From the NCBI GenBank assembly GCA_017643215.1, contig JAEPNV010000004.1, positions 62,001-126,000 of the forward strand: 64,000 bases of DNA, read 5' to 3'. The notes below the pieces were generated by a model. It made no database searches. It saw only the letters and a list, made by a program, of their open reading frames with translations, and had not been told where the DNA came from. Shown one piece after another: positions 1 to 9,434 of the stretch. Position numbers and translations under genes: made by a program. This DNA is from Roseibium sp. GTDB taxonomy: Bacteria > Pseudomonadota > Alphaproteobacteria > Rhizobiales > Stappiaceae. Position 1 is the first letter of the stretch. Each line of letters begins with the position of its first letter.

Positions 1-214
1 GCGTGGATTTTCCGGAGCCGGACAGGCCCATGATGCAGAAAATCTCGCCGCGCGCGACGGAAAAGCTCGCATCGCGGACCCCGATGACGCTGTCATACTC
101 TTCCAGGGCTTGTGCTTTTGTCAGTTCGCCGGTGTTCGCGGCCTCGACGGTCTGTTGGGCCTTTTTTCCGAAGACTTTCCAGACGTTGGACAGTTCAACA
201 ACGGCTTCTGACAT
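1..214 (-). CDS. Glycine betaine/proline-type ABC transporter ATP-binding protein (ProV-like), N-terminal part
   Basis: Only the first 71 residues are inside the window; the gene runs off the left edge. The protein begins MSEAVVELSNVWKVFGKK and reaches a Walker A loop (GLSGSGKST) at the edge. The Walker A comes late (about residue 63) because of an insert with the ANTGELTK region, which is typical of ProV/OpuAA subunits of quaternary-amine importers. It follows the substrate-binding protein by 82 bp on the same strand, so the two form one transport operon whose permease should lie just left of the window. Family assignment is secure. The substrate is not: the cysteate sulfo-lyase upstream in the operon suggests a zwitterionic, possibly sulfonated, solute. 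Confidence 0.85.
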   Translation of the reverse strand, partial: MSEAVVELSNVWKVFGKKAQQTVEAANTGELTKAQALEEYDSVIGVRDASFSVARGEIFCIMGLSGSGKST

Positions 215-256
215 GGCGTGCTCGCGGCGCGGAAAGGATAAACGGGCGGCGGGAGG

Positions 257-288
257 CGGGCGGGAACCGGAGATCCGGCGCCCGCCCG
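257..288 (-). terminator. Hairpin between binding-protein and ATPase genes
   Basis: An 8-bp arm CGGGCGGG (257-264) pairs with CCCGCCCG (281-288), and a smaller CCGG/CCGG pair is nested inside. There is no U-tract, so it is more likely an mRNA-stabilising or attenuating stem after the abundant binding-protein message than a true Rho-independent terminator. Confidence 0.3.
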
Positions 289-296
289 GGCCGGCG

Positions 297-1259
297 TCAG
301 TTGGTCAGCCAGCCAAGCACGACCTCTTCATTGGAGGCAACCCAGTCCCGGGCAAAATCGGCCGCATCCACGCCCTGCACGCTGAGCGCGTAGCCCATCT
401 CGCTCAATGCCTCGGACGGCATTTTATAAGCGTCGAACATGGCGGCGACTTCGGGGAAGTTTTCACGCACGTTCGCCGCATAATGCAGATGCAGTGTTGC
501 CCCTTTCCAGGCGGTCGAAGCCTGCGATTTTTCCAGCCATGCCGGATCGTCTGTCGGCTGAATGATCGTCCAGGTCGCCGGATCGTGGGCCGGCTCTTCC
601 AGGATCGTCAGGTCGTAGGCGACGAAGATGAAGTGCGGATCGTAGCAGAAGCCGATCCACGGGTCGTTCGCCGCAACGGCCGTGCCGAGCGCGCCCCAGG
701 CCACCGAGCCGTCATATTCCTGCAAGTCCATGACCTCGTCATAACCGTAGGACCGGGCGCGAATACGCTCGATCACGGTCGAGGCCCAGCCGGGTGCGCC
801 GATCCAGACTTCCGGCTTGCCGTTGCCGTCCTTGTCGAAGATCGCCATTTTTTCCGGATTGGTCAGATCCTCGATGCTCTTGATGTCGTATTCCTCGGCG
901 ACGTAGGTCGGAACACACATGCCCTGCACGGCTTGAACCGGATTGGTGTTCATCACGACCGACTTGTTTTCCCCCACATACCGGTCATGCAGGTTTTGCT
1001 GGTTCGGCATCCAGACTTCCGGATGAAGATGCATCGATCCGGCGTCCATGGCTTCGAAGATGATCGGATTGGTGCCGTTCTGAAGCTCCACCTCAAGGCC
1101 AAAATTGTCTTCAATCACGACCTTCAGGATGTTGGCTGTGGCATTGGCCGCTGGCCAGTTGGGCACGCCGAGAACGAGGTCCGCGGCACTGGCGGTCGAA
1201 ACGGCTGCAAGCGCGCATGCGCTCGTTGCAAGCACCGTTTTGGTTACGGATTTCATCAT
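297..1259 (-). CDS. ProX/OpuAC-type ABC transporter substrate-binding protein
   Basis: This is a periplasmic solute receptor of 320 residues for a quaternary-amine-type ABC importer. It starts at the double ATG (MMKSVTKTV) behind an AAGGGAAG ribosome site; a longer open frame exists upstream but lies inside the racemase gene. An Sec signal peptide ends near ...STASA-ADLVLG. The mature protein has the OpuAC layout, with Trp residues at WPAANATAN, EVWMPNQ, APGWAS and DPWIGF that could form the aromatic box used to hold betaine-like cations. The start codon overlaps the racemase stop (ATGA), so translation is coupled. The operon starts with a cysteate sulfo-lyase homologue, which hints at a ligand other than plain glycine betaine; that part is inference. 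Confidence 0.88.
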   Translation of the reverse strand: MMKSVTKTVLATSACALAAVSTASAADLVLGVPNWPAANATANILKVVIEDNFGLEVELQNGTNPIIFEAMDAGSMHLHPEVWMPNQQNLHDRYVGENKSVVMNTNPVQAVQGMCVPTYVAEEYDIKSIEDLTNPEKMAIFDKDGNGKPEVWIGAPGWASTVIERIRARSYGYDEVMDLQEYDGSVAWGALGTAVAANDPWIGFCYDPHFIFVAYDLTILEEPAHDPATWTIIQPTDDPAWLEKSQASTAWKGATLHLHYAANVRENFPEVAAMFDAYKMPSEALSEMGYALSVQGVDAADFARDWVASNEEVVLGWLTN

Positions 1260-2056
1260 ACTGCTGCTTCCCTTGGTAAAGGACCGGTTTGGTTTTCGGG
1301 CGTGTCCGCACCCGGTCGATGTGCGGGCTTGGAGGAGCGGCCGAAGCCAGGCTCCCCGGATTGCGAATAGGAAACGGTGGCGGCGACCAGCGCATCCAGA
1401 CTGTCGATGGCCGGTGCGATCCGTTCGATGTCCCGGCCAAGAAGCGAGAACTCGCTGCAGCCGATCAGGATGATGTCCGCCCCGGCGCTGTGAAGCGTAC
1501 GCGCGCCGGCGAGGACCGTTTTGCGCGCATTGGGATCGGTCCCATTGCACTTGAGCCGTTTGATCGCCGACAGCAGTTGGTCCTGATTGTCAGAATAAAT
1601 CGGGGTGAGGCCGCGCTCGGAAAGGGGCGCTTCGAATACACCCGTCAGTTTTACCGCCGGCGAGGCAAGTATTCCCACACAGGCGCGCGGCGTTTTCCCG
1701 GCGATGACCGCCGCGGTGATGTCCATCATCGACAAGAAAGGAATGCTCACCGCGTCCTGAATGGCGGCCGCATAGGCGTGCGCGGTGTTGCACGGCATGA
1801 CCAGCGCAGCGGCGCCGGCGTCTTCGAGGCGCATGGCCATTTGCTTGAGGACCGGGGCCGGATCGGGGTCCTTTTTTTCGATCAGCGCGGCAATCCGCGA
1901 CGGGACCTGCGGATTTTGATCGACCAGAAGCGGGATGTGGTCGGCGTCGTCCCGGACATCAACAGCGGCAAGGACCCGCTGCATGAAGAGGAGCGTCGCT
2001 TCGGGGCCCATGCCGCCCAGAACACCGATCGTTCGCAATTGTTTTTGACTACGCAT
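1256..2056 (-). CDS. Aspartate/glutamate racemase family protein
   Basis: The 266-residue product belongs to the cofactor-independent Asp/Glu/hydantoin racemase family. It has the N-terminal GVLGGMGPEA turn and the two catalytic cysteines in MPCNTAH (Cys89) and IGCSEF (Cys200), one for each proton transfer. It overlaps the aminotransferase stop upstream by 8 bp and the binding-protein start downstream, so it is the third gene of a tight operon. Family knowledge predicts racemisation of an acidic amino acid. Because the operon begins with a cuyA homologue, cysteate (a sulfonate analogue of aspartate) is an attractive substrate, but nothing in the sequence proves it. Confidence 0.85.
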   Translation of the reverse strand: MRSQKQLRTIGVLGGMGPEATLLFMQRVLAAVDVRDDADHIPLLVDQNPQVPSRIAALIEKKDPDPAPVLKQMAMRLEDAGAAALVMPCNTAHAYAAAIQDAVSIPFLSMMDITAAVIAGKTPRACVGILASPAVKLTGVFEAPLSERGLTPIYSDNQDQLLSAIKRLKCNGTDPNARKTVLAGARTLHSAGADIILIGCSEFSLLGRDIERIAPAIDSLDALVAATVSYSQSGEPGFGRSSKPAHRPGADTPENQTGPLPREAAV

Positions 2057-3251
2057 CGGCCATCAGCTCGGTAGCGGCATCCACAATGTGCGCGGCGATC
2101 AACATGCAATCAGCCACTGAGAACGTCAGTGGCAGGCGCATATCGAACAGTCCGGACAAAATGCGATCGGTGTGTGGCAACGAGTGTGGTGGCACGAAGC
2201 GCCAACTGGTGTGGGCGGAGGTGAAAGCGACCGGTTCGCGGTCGCCGAACCACTTGAGTTCCACACCACGTTCTGCGGTCGAACGCATAAAGGCGCGGGC
2301 CATGGCTTCGTCGATATCGGGCATCAGGAATTGGATGGACGAACCGACGTAAAATTCAGGCTCCGGGCGAACGGGCAGGCGAATGGACGGATAGCCGTGA
2401 AGTGCGGACTCAACGGCGGCATAAAGCTCATTCCACCGCGCGATGGCGCGGTCGAGACCGACAAGCTGCGGACGCAGAATTGCGGCGCGTAAATTGTCCA
2501 TGCGTGCGGACAAGTTCGGCGTGTCGAGCTTGATGTCAGCGTAAATGTCCGGGTCCGGTCCCGCGCCATGCCGGTCGAACAACATGTACGACCCTGAAAG
2601 GATGGTCGCCCGCGCCATGAATACAGGATCGGAGGACGTAATAAATCCACCCTCGCCGGAATTGATATGCTTGTAGGTCTGCGTGGAAAAGCATCCGGCC
2701 AGGCCGAAATTTCCGGATTTTTGACCACGCCACGCCGCGCCCATTGTGTGCGCGCAGTCCTCAATAACCACAATGCCGAGCTCGTCAGCGAGTGCTGAAA
2801 GCGCGTCCATGTCGCACAAATGTCCGCGCATGTTGGAAAGAACAAGAAATTTTGCGCCGCTCGCCTGCGCCTTTTCCCGAAAGTCTTGAAGGTCGATCAC
2901 CAGGTCTTCGGTGATCTCGACAAGAACCGGTTCTGCGCCAACGCCGGCGATCGCTCCTGGAACGGGCGCCAGCGTGAATGCGTTGGTCAACACCTTGTCA
3001 CTGTCTGTCACACCGGCGGCGCGGAGCGCGATCTGCATCGCCTGTCCGCCGGACGCGACCGCAAGACAATAGGGCGCGCCTTGCCATCGCGCGTATTCCC
3101 GTTCAAGCGCAACCGTCTCCGGAACCTCGCCATCGACCGTGTTGTATCGGTGGAGACGGCCGGTGCGCATGACGTTGGTGGCCGCGGCGATCGCGGCTTC
3201 CGGGATTGGTTCCTGTTGGGTAAAACTGCCTTTGAATGGGGGAAGGCGCAT
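2049..3251 (-). CDS. DegT/DnrJ/EryC1/StrS-family PLP aminotransferase
   Basis: The 400-residue protein shows the fold-type I hallmarks of this family: the MRGHLCDMDAL and EDCAHTMGA segments that hold the cofactor, and the PLP lysine (Lys194) in TQTYKHINSGEGGF. Members usually aminate keto-sugars for surface polysaccharides or antibiotics, yet here the gene sits 3 bp after the sulfo-lyase gene and overlaps the racemase gene by 8 bp. It probably acts on the same small amino acid or oxo-acid substrate as its neighbours. No sugar-nucleotide genes are nearby, so the usual role is not supported by context. Confidence 0.85.
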   Translation of the reverse strand: MRLPPFKGSFTQQEPIPEAAIAAATNVMRTGRLHRYNTVDGEVPETVALEREYARWQGAPYCLAVASGGQAMQIALRAAGVTDSDKVLTNAFTLAPVPGAIAGVGAEPVLVEITEDLVIDLQDFREKAQASGAKFLVLSNMRGHLCDMDALSALADELGIVVIEDCAHTMGAAWRGQKSGNFGLAGCFSTQTYKHINSGEGGFITSSDPVFMARATILSGSYMLFDRHGAGPDPDIYADIKLDTPNLSARMDNLRAAILRPQLVGLDRAIARWNELYAAVESALHGYPSIRLPVRPEPEFYVGSSIQFLMPDIDEAMARAFMRSTAERGVELKWFGDREPVAFTSAHTSWRFVPPHSLPHTDRILSGLFDMRLPLTFSVADCMLIAAHIVDAATELMADA

Positions 3252-3254
3252 GGC

Positions 3255-4277
3255 TTACTCCGCCGCTTCGGCCATCGGGCTGCCGCTGAACAAGCGGTCA
3301 TAGCCAAACAAGGCCGCCGCTCCGCCGGTGTGCAGGAAGACGACACGTTCGCCCTTCTTGAACCGGCCCTTGCGCACATAGTCGATCAGGCCGGCCGCGC
3401 CTTTTCCGGAATAGACCGGGTCCAACAAAACACCTTCCAGCTCGGCGAACATGCGGATTGCCTCTATCGTATCAGAACGGGCAATACCGTAACCCTGACC
3501 GACATAATTGCAATCGGCCGCCACATCCGCGCGGTCCACGATGCCGGAGATGCCGAGTTTGTCCGCCGTCGCGCGCGCCAGTTTGAAAACACTGTCCTCT
3601 TGTTTGTCCTTCGGCGCGCGGACACCGAAGCCTAAAAGCGGGATATTGGCGTTCAAGGCCTTTAGCCCAACGATCAGACCGGCCTGGGTCCCGGCGCTGC
3701 CGGTGGCTGTCACCAGATGATCGATGACGAGCCCGCGATCATTGGCCTGACCAACCAATTCCAGCGCGCAATTCACATATCCGAGCGCACCGGTCGGATT
3801 GGAGCCGCCACCGGGTATTGTGTAGACCTTCGCCCCGCCGTTGCGCGCAGTGTCCGCGACCGCTTCCAATTCGGCATTCATATCAAGCCCGCCGGCCCGA
3901 ATTTCCGTCGTCGCGCCGTGCAGATGATCAAGCAGAACATTGCCGTTGTAGTTGTAATTCGGATCGTTCGACCCGGTGCGGTCTTCCAGGAGGATGTGGC
4001 ATTTGATTCCAAGCTTGGAGGCAAAGGCCGCGGTTTGCCGCGCGTGGTTCGACTGGGTCGCACCCTGTGTCATGACGATGTCCGCGCCCATTTTTTCGGC
4101 TTCGGCCATCAGGAATTCCAGTTTCCGGGTTTTGTTGCCGCCGGTGGAAAGCCCTGTGCAATCGTCCCGCTTGATCCAGATCTCCGGCCCGCCCAGTTCC
4201 CTGCTCAAGCGCTCCATCGGTTCCAGCGGCGTTGGCAGATGCGCAAGAAAGAGCCGAGGAAAACGCGCAAGGTGCAT
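3255..4277 (-). CDS. cuyA: L-cysteate sulfo-lyase / D-cysteine desulfhydrase family
   Basis: The 340-residue PLP enzyme belongs to the ACC deaminase/D-cysteine desulfhydrase family. The PLP lysine is in [12 protein letters not shown] (Lys49), followed by [14 protein letters not shown] and a [12 protein letters not shown] phosphate-binding loop. The N-terminal stretch ([27 protein letters not shown]) fits CuyA, which cleaves L-cysteate to pyruvate, ammonium and sulfite, as I remember that family. I chose the ATG at 4277 because it starts the conserved MHLARFPR segment; the longer frame upstream runs into the LysR gene. It is the first gene of the operon with the aminotransferase, racemase and ABC transporter. 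D-cysteine desulfhydrase is the alternative activity. Confidence 0.78.
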   Translation of the reverse strand: MHLARFPRLFLAHLPTPLEPMERLSRELGGPEIWIKRDDCTGLSTGGNKTRKLEFLMAEAEKMGADIVMTQGATQSNHARQTAAFASKLGIKCHILLEDRTGSNDPNYNYNGNVLLDHLHGATTEIRAGGLDMNAELEAVADTARNGGAKVYTIPGGGSNPTGALGYVNCALELVGQANDRGLVIDHLVTATGSAGTQAGLIVGLKALNANIPLLGFGVRAPKDKQEDSVFKLARATADKLGISGIVDRADVAADCNYVGQGYGIARSDTIEAIRMFAELEGVLLDPVYSGKGAAGLIDYVRKGRFKKGERVVFLHTGGAAALFGYDRLFSGSPMAEAAE

Positions 4278-4355
4278 GACCGGTCCTTTTGATGAAGTGT
4301 GTTCCCCTACTGTTGCTGAGGTAATAAGCGGATGCAAATTCGAAATTCTCGATCT

Positions 4356-4367
4356 AAATTGCAATTT
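4356..4367. promoter_or_regulatory. Palindrome in the cuyA-lysR divergent promoter region
   Basis: A perfect 12-bp palindrome (AAATTGCAATTT) lies 19 bp before the lysR start, and a second half-like CTGCAATTT follows at once. Its position between divergent genes suits a LysR-type operator controlling cuyA and the regulator itself. The site is predicted, not known. Confidence 0.4.
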
Positions 4368-4386
4368 CTGCAATTTGGGGGCTGAC

Positions 4387-5298
4387 ATGCGATTGGAGTG
4401 GCTTGAGGACATCCTTGCGGTGGCGGACACTGGCTCATTCACAGAGGCGGCAGACCGGCGCCACTTAACCCCGTCCGCATTTTCAAGGCGGATCCAGCAA
4501 ATTGAGACTCATCTGGGGGTGGAGCTGTTTGACCGGACGCGCAAACCGATCCAGCTCCATCCGACCACGGACGAAAACAAGGCCGAAATTGCCCGTCTTG
4601 TGGGCAATCTGAGACAACTTGCAAATGATCTGAAACGCAGCAGCCGCCTGTCGGGAAACCGATTGGTGATTGTCAGTCAGCATGCCCTGACCGCGGCCTT
4701 CACGCCCCGTCTCCTGAGGGTGATTCAGAGCCGGGATGCGGAGCTTTATGTCCGGCTGCGGTCGGCGAATTTGGACGACTGTTTTAGTCTGCTTCTGTCC
4801 CGCCAGGCCGATCTTGCGCTGCTTTACCAGTTGCCCGACCAAAAGCTCGGGCAGTCGGCGGATTATCTTCAAAGCCAGACGATCGGGGATGACCGGCTGA
4901 TCCCCGTTTATTCGGCGGCCGACACGCATCACCTCAACGAACGGTTTGCATCCGGCCAGTTGCCGATCGTTGCCTACCCCAATGACGTCTTCTTGGGTCA
5001 GGTCATGGACCGGACCATTTTGCCGCGCGTGCGAAGCCTGACCGACACCGTGCCGCGGGTCGAAACGGCGCTGACGCTGGCCGCGCTTGAGTTCGCCGCG
5101 ACCGGCATCGGCGTTGCCTGGGTGCCGCTTTCACTGGCGCGCAAGGATCTTGCGTCTGGAAGCATCCACAATCTGTCGTCGAGCCTGCCGAGCTGCCGGC
5201 TGATCATCACCGCCGTGCGGGTCTTGCAGGAGGCCTCCAGAAGCGAAGAAGTGATCTGGTCTTTGGTAAAAGCCGTTCGATTGGGGGACGACGGCTGA
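4387..5298 (+). CDS. LysR-family transcriptional regulator
   Basis: The 303-residue product has an N-terminal winged HTH ([35 protein letters not shown]) and a C-terminal co-inducer domain of usual LysR length. The ATG at 4387 starts exactly at the canonical [10 protein letters not shown]; the frame is open further upstream but that part is the shadow of cuyA. It is divergent from cuyA with 109 bp between the starts, the usual layout for a LysR regulator of the adjacent operon. The inducer may be cysteate or a derivative, by inference from position. Confidence 0.88.
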   Translation: MRLEWLEDILAVADTGSFTEAADRRHLTPSAFSRRIQQIETHLGVELFDRTRKPIQLHPTTDENKAEIARLVGNLRQLANDLKRSSRLSGNRLVIVSQHALTAAFTPRLLRVIQSRDAELYVRLRSANLDDCFSLLLSRQADLALLYQLPDQKLGQSADYLQSQTIGDDRLIPVYSAADTHHLNERFASGQLPIVAYPNDVFLGQVMDRTILPRVRSLTDTVPRVETALTLAALEFAATGIGVAWVPLSLARKDLASGSIHNLSSSLPSCRLIITAVRVLQEASRSEEVIWSLVKAVRLGDDG

Positions 5299-5359
5299 CG
5301 CGTCGATAGGCCCTCCTGGCCCGCGAAGAAAACGGCCGTCCGATCGGATCCAGGATGGT

Positions 5360-6322
5360 CTAAAGGGTCTTGCGAACGGCGATCGTGTTGGACACCCATT
5401 CCCCGAACTTGCCCACGTCTCCGTCTTCGCGCACTTCGCAAATGGTGCAGCCAGCCCGGGCGACCAGATCGAAAACCTCCGATTGTGGCAGGCAATGCAT
5501 ATCAAGGTCCGGTGGCGTGCTTTTGAGATATTGCGCGGTGCCAAAGCGATAACCGGCCATATAGACCGGCACCTGGAAAACTCCGGCACCGCCAGGTGTC
5601 AGGTTTTGAAGCAGGCCGGTCAGGATGAACGCAATGACCGGTGGCGGATTGTGCTGCAGCACCAAGCGCGAATAAAAGAAATCGAACTGGGGAAGTTCTT
5701 CGAAGCTCGAGGGATTAACAAGGCGGAAATCGATATTGTCGAGATGAAGCTGCTCGGCGCGTTGCCGCGCGATATCGAGATGATGCCGCGAAACGTCCAG
5801 TGCGTGCACCGTCTTGAACAAGCTCGACAAATAGACCGAAGCACGGCCAACGCCGCAGCCATATTCCAAAGCGACATTGAGCGGCGTGAGATCGATTCCG
5901 CAACTCTTGCAGATGTCCAGGATCTTGTTCGTGTCATGCACGCCGGTTTCCCAGAACTCGGCCGCGTTCGCGTCAATTTTCTCGGGCGAAAATTCATCCA
6001 GCGTAACCACCGAATGAAACGGCTGGTCCTGACCAAGGCTTTCCCACGACCGGCCAACCTGTGCCCACAGGTCCTGGAGTTGCTGTGTGGTCGCTCCGAA
6101 GTCGACCACCTGGTTCGTGCGGTTGTCGACAATCGCCATGTCGGGCCGGCCAAACTGATTTCCGGTTGTTGCGGCAAACTCCGGAGAATTGATCAGGATC
6201 GTGCGCAGGTCCTCCAAGGATCCGCAGCGGGTCATGAAATGCTCGACAGTGTTTTTGCTTTCGGGTTCGCGCCCTAATATGAGGCGAAACGCATATTCAA
6301 CATCTGATTGAGAGAGAGTCAT
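5360..6322 (-). CDS. SAM-dependent methyltransferase with N-terminal DUF4214-like segment
   Basis: The 320-residue protein starts with a DUF4214-like piece (SDVEYAFRLILGREPES ... NSPEFAA, about residues 5-50), a module often seen in polysaccharide or S-layer associated proteins. A class I methyltransferase domain follows, with motif I ALEYGCGVGRASVYL near residue 150 and the acidic post-I segment VHALDVSR. The end contains RAGCTICEV. It lies downstream of, and convergent with, lysR. The substrate is unknown; the DUF4214 piece hints at sugar or envelope chemistry. The 205-bp region upstream is AT-rich and holds a 12-bp palindrome (TTTCTTAAGAAA, 6393-6404) but no gene. Confidence 0.75.
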   Translation of the reverse strand: MTLSQSDVEYAFRLILGREPESKNTVEHFMTRCGSLEDLRTILINSPEFAATTGNQFGRPDMAIVDNRTNQVVDFGATTQQLQDLWAQVGRSWESLGQDQPFHSVVTLDEFSPEKIDANAAEFWETGVHDTNKILDICKSCGIDLTPLNVALEYGCGVGRASVYLSSLFKTVHALDVSRHHLDIARQRAEQLHLDNIDFRLVNPSSFEELPQFDFFYSRLVLQHNPPPVIAFILTGLLQNLTPGGAGVFQVPVYMAGYRFGTAQYLKSTPPDLDMHCLPQSEVFDLVARAGCTICEVREDGDVGKFGEWVSNTIAVRKTL

Positions 6323-6527
6323 TGAACGCTTTCGAGAAGATCTAAGTATTTACGGGAATGATACATGGCTAGATAGTCCGTAGCATGGCCGCTTTCTTAA
6401 GAAAAATTGATTTCCGCTTGAGTAGCAATTCCGGTTGAATTTAATATGTTTAACGGAAGGATAAAAGCCTAAACGCCAAGGGCTGTTTTATATTTGCAGC
6501 TGAGGCCCATAAGTTGAGACCCGCAAG

Positions 6528-8492
6528 GTGAATTCATTCAATCAATTAGAATATGCCAATTTCATAATCCGATACTTGCTGAAGCGAACGCCAAAATTTC
6601 CACGCGAATTGATGGCGGTGTCGGAGACGGAGCATCCCGTTCTCGGTGACATCTGGTTCTGGTCCGACGACAACGCGAAAGTGCTCGATCTACTGGGGAC
6701 GGAGACCGTCTGGCGGAACAATCGCGAGGTCGTTCCGCAGATCCTGAGCTTTTTGACCGATATGTCCGAGGACGCTCTCATCCTCAGGCGAATTGCTGCC
6801 CCGCGTTTGGAAAAACTCGCCCGGTCAGACGGGGTGGCCGCCTACACCCACGGTCTGCTGGATATTGGCGCCCGCCCGGAAAGGGCAGAGGTTTCGCTCG
6901 GCATGCGGTTTCATGACGGCCGGACCGCGCGAAATGCCGTCCTTGGCCGGCATTACGTTTCCTTTTCCTTCGGCGGGATCCGCCATTCGGTTCCGGTCGG
7001 CAAGGCCATCGTCTCCAGCCGAATTGAAGAAACGCCGGATCATGTCGTTTTTGTCTCGGTCGCGGAGATCGTGGTCGACCGGGTTCCTGGGATTGGTCCG
7101 AAGAAACGCATTGGAACGGTTACCTATTCCACAACGGTCCGCATCAATACCGTGATCGCGGAAATCGAGGCGGAGTTTCAGATCGACCCCGGGGTCAGCG
7201 TTTCGGATGTGGTTCTGGCCTTTGTGTTTGATGAACTCAGCCCGTCGAAAAACGATGTCCGATACGAGAGCATTAAGCTCGTAAGGGCCGGTTGTTCGGA
7301 GCCGGAAGCGGAAAGTGGCAATTTGCGGAAGGGCCTTGATGCTGCCGGCGCTGACTATTGGGCGGTGGTCCAGGATTCGCATCTGAGCGGATTTGCGCTG
7401 GCTGTGCACTGTTTGCCCAAAGCCGGTTCGCCAATCCACCGGCTTGTTGGGACGCGCAATACCACTGGAACCCTGCGCACCGTGGCGTCGGAACACAGGT
7501 TCAGCGGGCGTCATGCGGGCGCGCGGCTCGTTGCCGGCGAACACAAGATCATCACATCGGGTGGCTTTTACAACCGGCCGGAAATCTATGCGCGGATGTT
7601 CGCAGAAGCGATCACCCGCGTGCCCGGCCTGCAGGCGCCGATCGACTACTCGGTTTCCTATGACTACGGCGCGGAGGTGAAGGCCTATAGCCGCTGCTTC
7701 GCCAGCCTGACCAAAGACTGCACTTTGTCATCAGATCCGGCGATGAAGGCCTTCCTTCAGGACCGGGTCGACTACTATCACCACGCTTACAACGCGTTGT
7801 TCATCGAGCCGGCGCAATCCAGGCAGGCGGCACTCTTCTCCCGTTCGGTATCATTCATGGCCTTCGCCTATACCGACATGATCAAGGCGACCGGCGAGAC
7901 GAAATATCGCGATGCGCTGCGCGCGTGTTGCGACATCATCATGACGTTTGAGCGCAGGAACTCGGGCGTTGCCGGCCGCCCTCAAAGCGGCTTTCTGATG
8001 GGCCAGGAAAACGATGCGTTGCCGTATCCGGATTGTCACGGATCGTGTCTTCTCACGCTGATCTACGGCACGGTTTATCTGCGTGAGCACAAGTGGCTTG
8101 AAAGCATCCATCTCGGGTTCAGTGCCTACCGTCTCGACACCATGTATATTGAGTATTTTGGTGGGTCCATACAGGATCTGGTTGGCGTTGATTTCGAGTT
8201 GCAAAACGGTCGCCAGCGGACAATGGACACGTTCTGGAATTTCAACGGAGCGCTCACGCTGCGCGCCATCGTTGCGCTTCGCACGGCGCCAGATCCGGCC
8301 TTGAGACGGATTTGGGTGCACCAGGCCCAGCGGCTGACGCTTTTTGAGCGCGCGATCCGCCACCGCCTTGCCAGTTCGCAGCGTGTCCGCGGCGAAACGA
8401 CCGAGATTGTATCCTCGACGCTGTCGGCGGAAACGAATTCCGAAACCCAGCCATGGGCGGCTCTGGCGCTGACCGGGAACGGGGACTGGTAG
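6528..8492 (+). CDS. Large protein of unknown function
   Basis: I do not recognise this 654-residue protein. It has no signal peptide or membrane segment. The N-terminal half is rich in beta-type sequence (RHYVSFSFGGIRHSVPVG, TYSTTVRINTVIAEIEAEF). The C-terminal half is helical with aromatic, His and Cys clusters (DYYHHAYNALF, PYPDCHGSCLLTLIYGTVYL, DTFWNFNGALTLRAIVAL). That layout resembles an alpha/alpha-toroid carbohydrate-active enzyme such as heparinase- or lyase-like proteins, but no catalytic motif is clear. It starts at GTG 6528 with only a weak ribosome site; the next in-frame ATG is residue 29. It is divergent from the DUF4214-methyltransferase, so the pair could be functionally linked. 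Confidence 0.7.
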   Translation: MNSFNQLEYANFIIRYLLKRTPKFPRELMAVSETEHPVLGDIWFWSDDNAKVLDLLGTETVWRNNREVVPQILSFLTDMSEDALILRRIAAPRLEKLARSDGVAAYTHGLLDIGARPERAEVSLGMRFHDGRTARNAVLGRHYVSFSFGGIRHSVPVGKAIVSSRIEETPDHVVFVSVAEIVVDRVPGIGPKKRIGTVTYSTTVRINTVIAEIEAEFQIDPGVSVSDVVLAFVFDELSPSKNDVRYESIKLVRAGCSEPEAESGNLRKGLDAAGADYWAVVQDSHLSGFALAVHCLPKAGSPIHRLVGTRNTTGTLRTVASEHRFSGRHAGARLVAGEHKIITSGGFYNRPEIYARMFAEAITRVPGLQAPIDYSVSYDYGAEVKAYSRCFASLTKDCTLSSDPAMKAFLQDRVDYYHHAYNALFIEPAQSRQAALFSRSVSFMAFAYTDMIKATGETKYRDALRACCDIIMTFERRNSGVAGRPQSGFLMGQENDALPYPDCHGSCLLTLIYGTVYLREHKWLESIHLGFSAYRLDTMYIEYFGGSIQDLVGVDFELQNGRQRTMDTFWNFNGALTLRAIVALRTAPDPALRRIWVHQAQRLTLFERAIRHRLASSQRVRGETTEIVSSTLSAETNSETQPWAALALTGNGDW

Positions 8493-8602
8493 TCTGAATT
8501 CCGTCCAGGAATTGCCGCCGTCTCCGGCAAGGCCGCAGCCCAAAAGTCTGAGTGTTGCCGGGTCGCAGTCCCGGCCAGCAATTTGCCCTCCCCGATGGGA
8601 GT

Positions 8603-9304
8603 TTACGTCAGTGAAATGATGTAGGCGTGGGATCGGGTCGGAAATCGGCTGACCCGCCGCTCGACGATACGGTCCAGGACGTCGATCGCAAGGCGTTCCA
8701 CACATAGCAATGCCGTTCCCTCCGGCACATTCAGACGTTCCGCATCAGCGGAGCACGCCGGCTGCGCGCGCAGCTGTTCGTCGGCCCGCACGATGATGAT
8801 GGAATAGGCCTGCTGGTAAAAGACATAGAGGGTGTTGGGGAGCGGCGCGCGCTCGTCGAGGCCGGCAAACATGCTGGCCGATATGACAGAGATCTCATGC
8901 ACGAGTTCTCCGTCGTTCAGGCTTCGTAGTCGATCGATCTCGATCACGTCATGGGGCGCGCCGTACAGCACGTCGCGCTCCCGCGCGGTTGCTTTCCGCC
9001 GCCGGACGGTTTCGTGCTCCAGGTTCGGCGTTTCCTGGCTGCCGTCCACATTGCGCAAGCGGAAGAAATTGAACAACGAGCTTTCCGGCGTGCGAACTGT
9101 GACGAACGTGCCCCGGCCTTGCGCGCGCTGAACCAGCCCCCGGCGTTCCAGCTCTCCCAGCGCCTTGCGTGCCGTCCCCTGGCTGACCCCAAGCTCCGCT
9201 CCGAGTTGTGTTTCACTGGGCAGCATGGCGCCGGGCGGAAGCGCTCCGCTCGCGATCCGTTCGACGATCGTATCGATCACCACGCGATAAAGTGGCCGTT
9301 CCAA
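8603..9304 (-). CDS. GntR-family regulator, HutC/UTRA type (candidate suy regulator)
   Basis: The 233-residue protein has a GntR winged HTH (LPPGAMLPSETQLGAELGVSQGTARKALGELERRGLV) and a UTRA ligand domain. I set the start at TTG 9304 because a perfect AGGAGG lies 6 bases before it and the HTH follows at once (MERPLYRVVID); a longer frame to 9355 lacks a good ribosome site. It is divergent from the suyAB-slcC-comC-transporter operon with 130 bp between starts, so it most likely represses that operon and responds to sulfolactate or a related metabolite. Confidence 0.85.
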   Translation of the reverse strand: MERPLYRVVIDTIVERIASGALPPGAMLPSETQLGAELGVSQGTARKALGELERRGLVQRAQGRGTFVTVRTPESSLFNFFRLRNVDGSQETPNLEHETVRRRKATARERDVLYGAPHDVIEIDRLRSLNDGELVHEISVISASMFAGLDERAPLPNTLYVFYQQAYSIIIVRADEQLRAQPACSADAERLNVPEGTALLCVERLAIDVLDRIVERRVSRFPTRSHAYIISLT

Positions 9305-9373
9305 ACCGCGCCTCCTGTTTGCTCCAGCGTTAACACGCGGACTCAGGCACCTCAAGTTTTTGCATAATTACTC

Positions 9374-9398
9374 TTGTATAAGAATTCATGTATATGAT
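9374..9398. promoter_or_regulatory. Candidate operator between the GntR gene and suyA
   Basis: An AT-rich stretch with two TGTATA copies 13 bp apart around a GAATTC centre lies in the divergent intergenic region about 40 bp before suyA. UTRA-type GntR proteins often bind TGTATA-like half-sites, so this is a plausible operator; it is imperfect. Confidence 0.35.
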
Positions 9399-9434
9399 AT
9401 GACACTGCCAGACGGTCAAAAGGGGATCAAGAAA

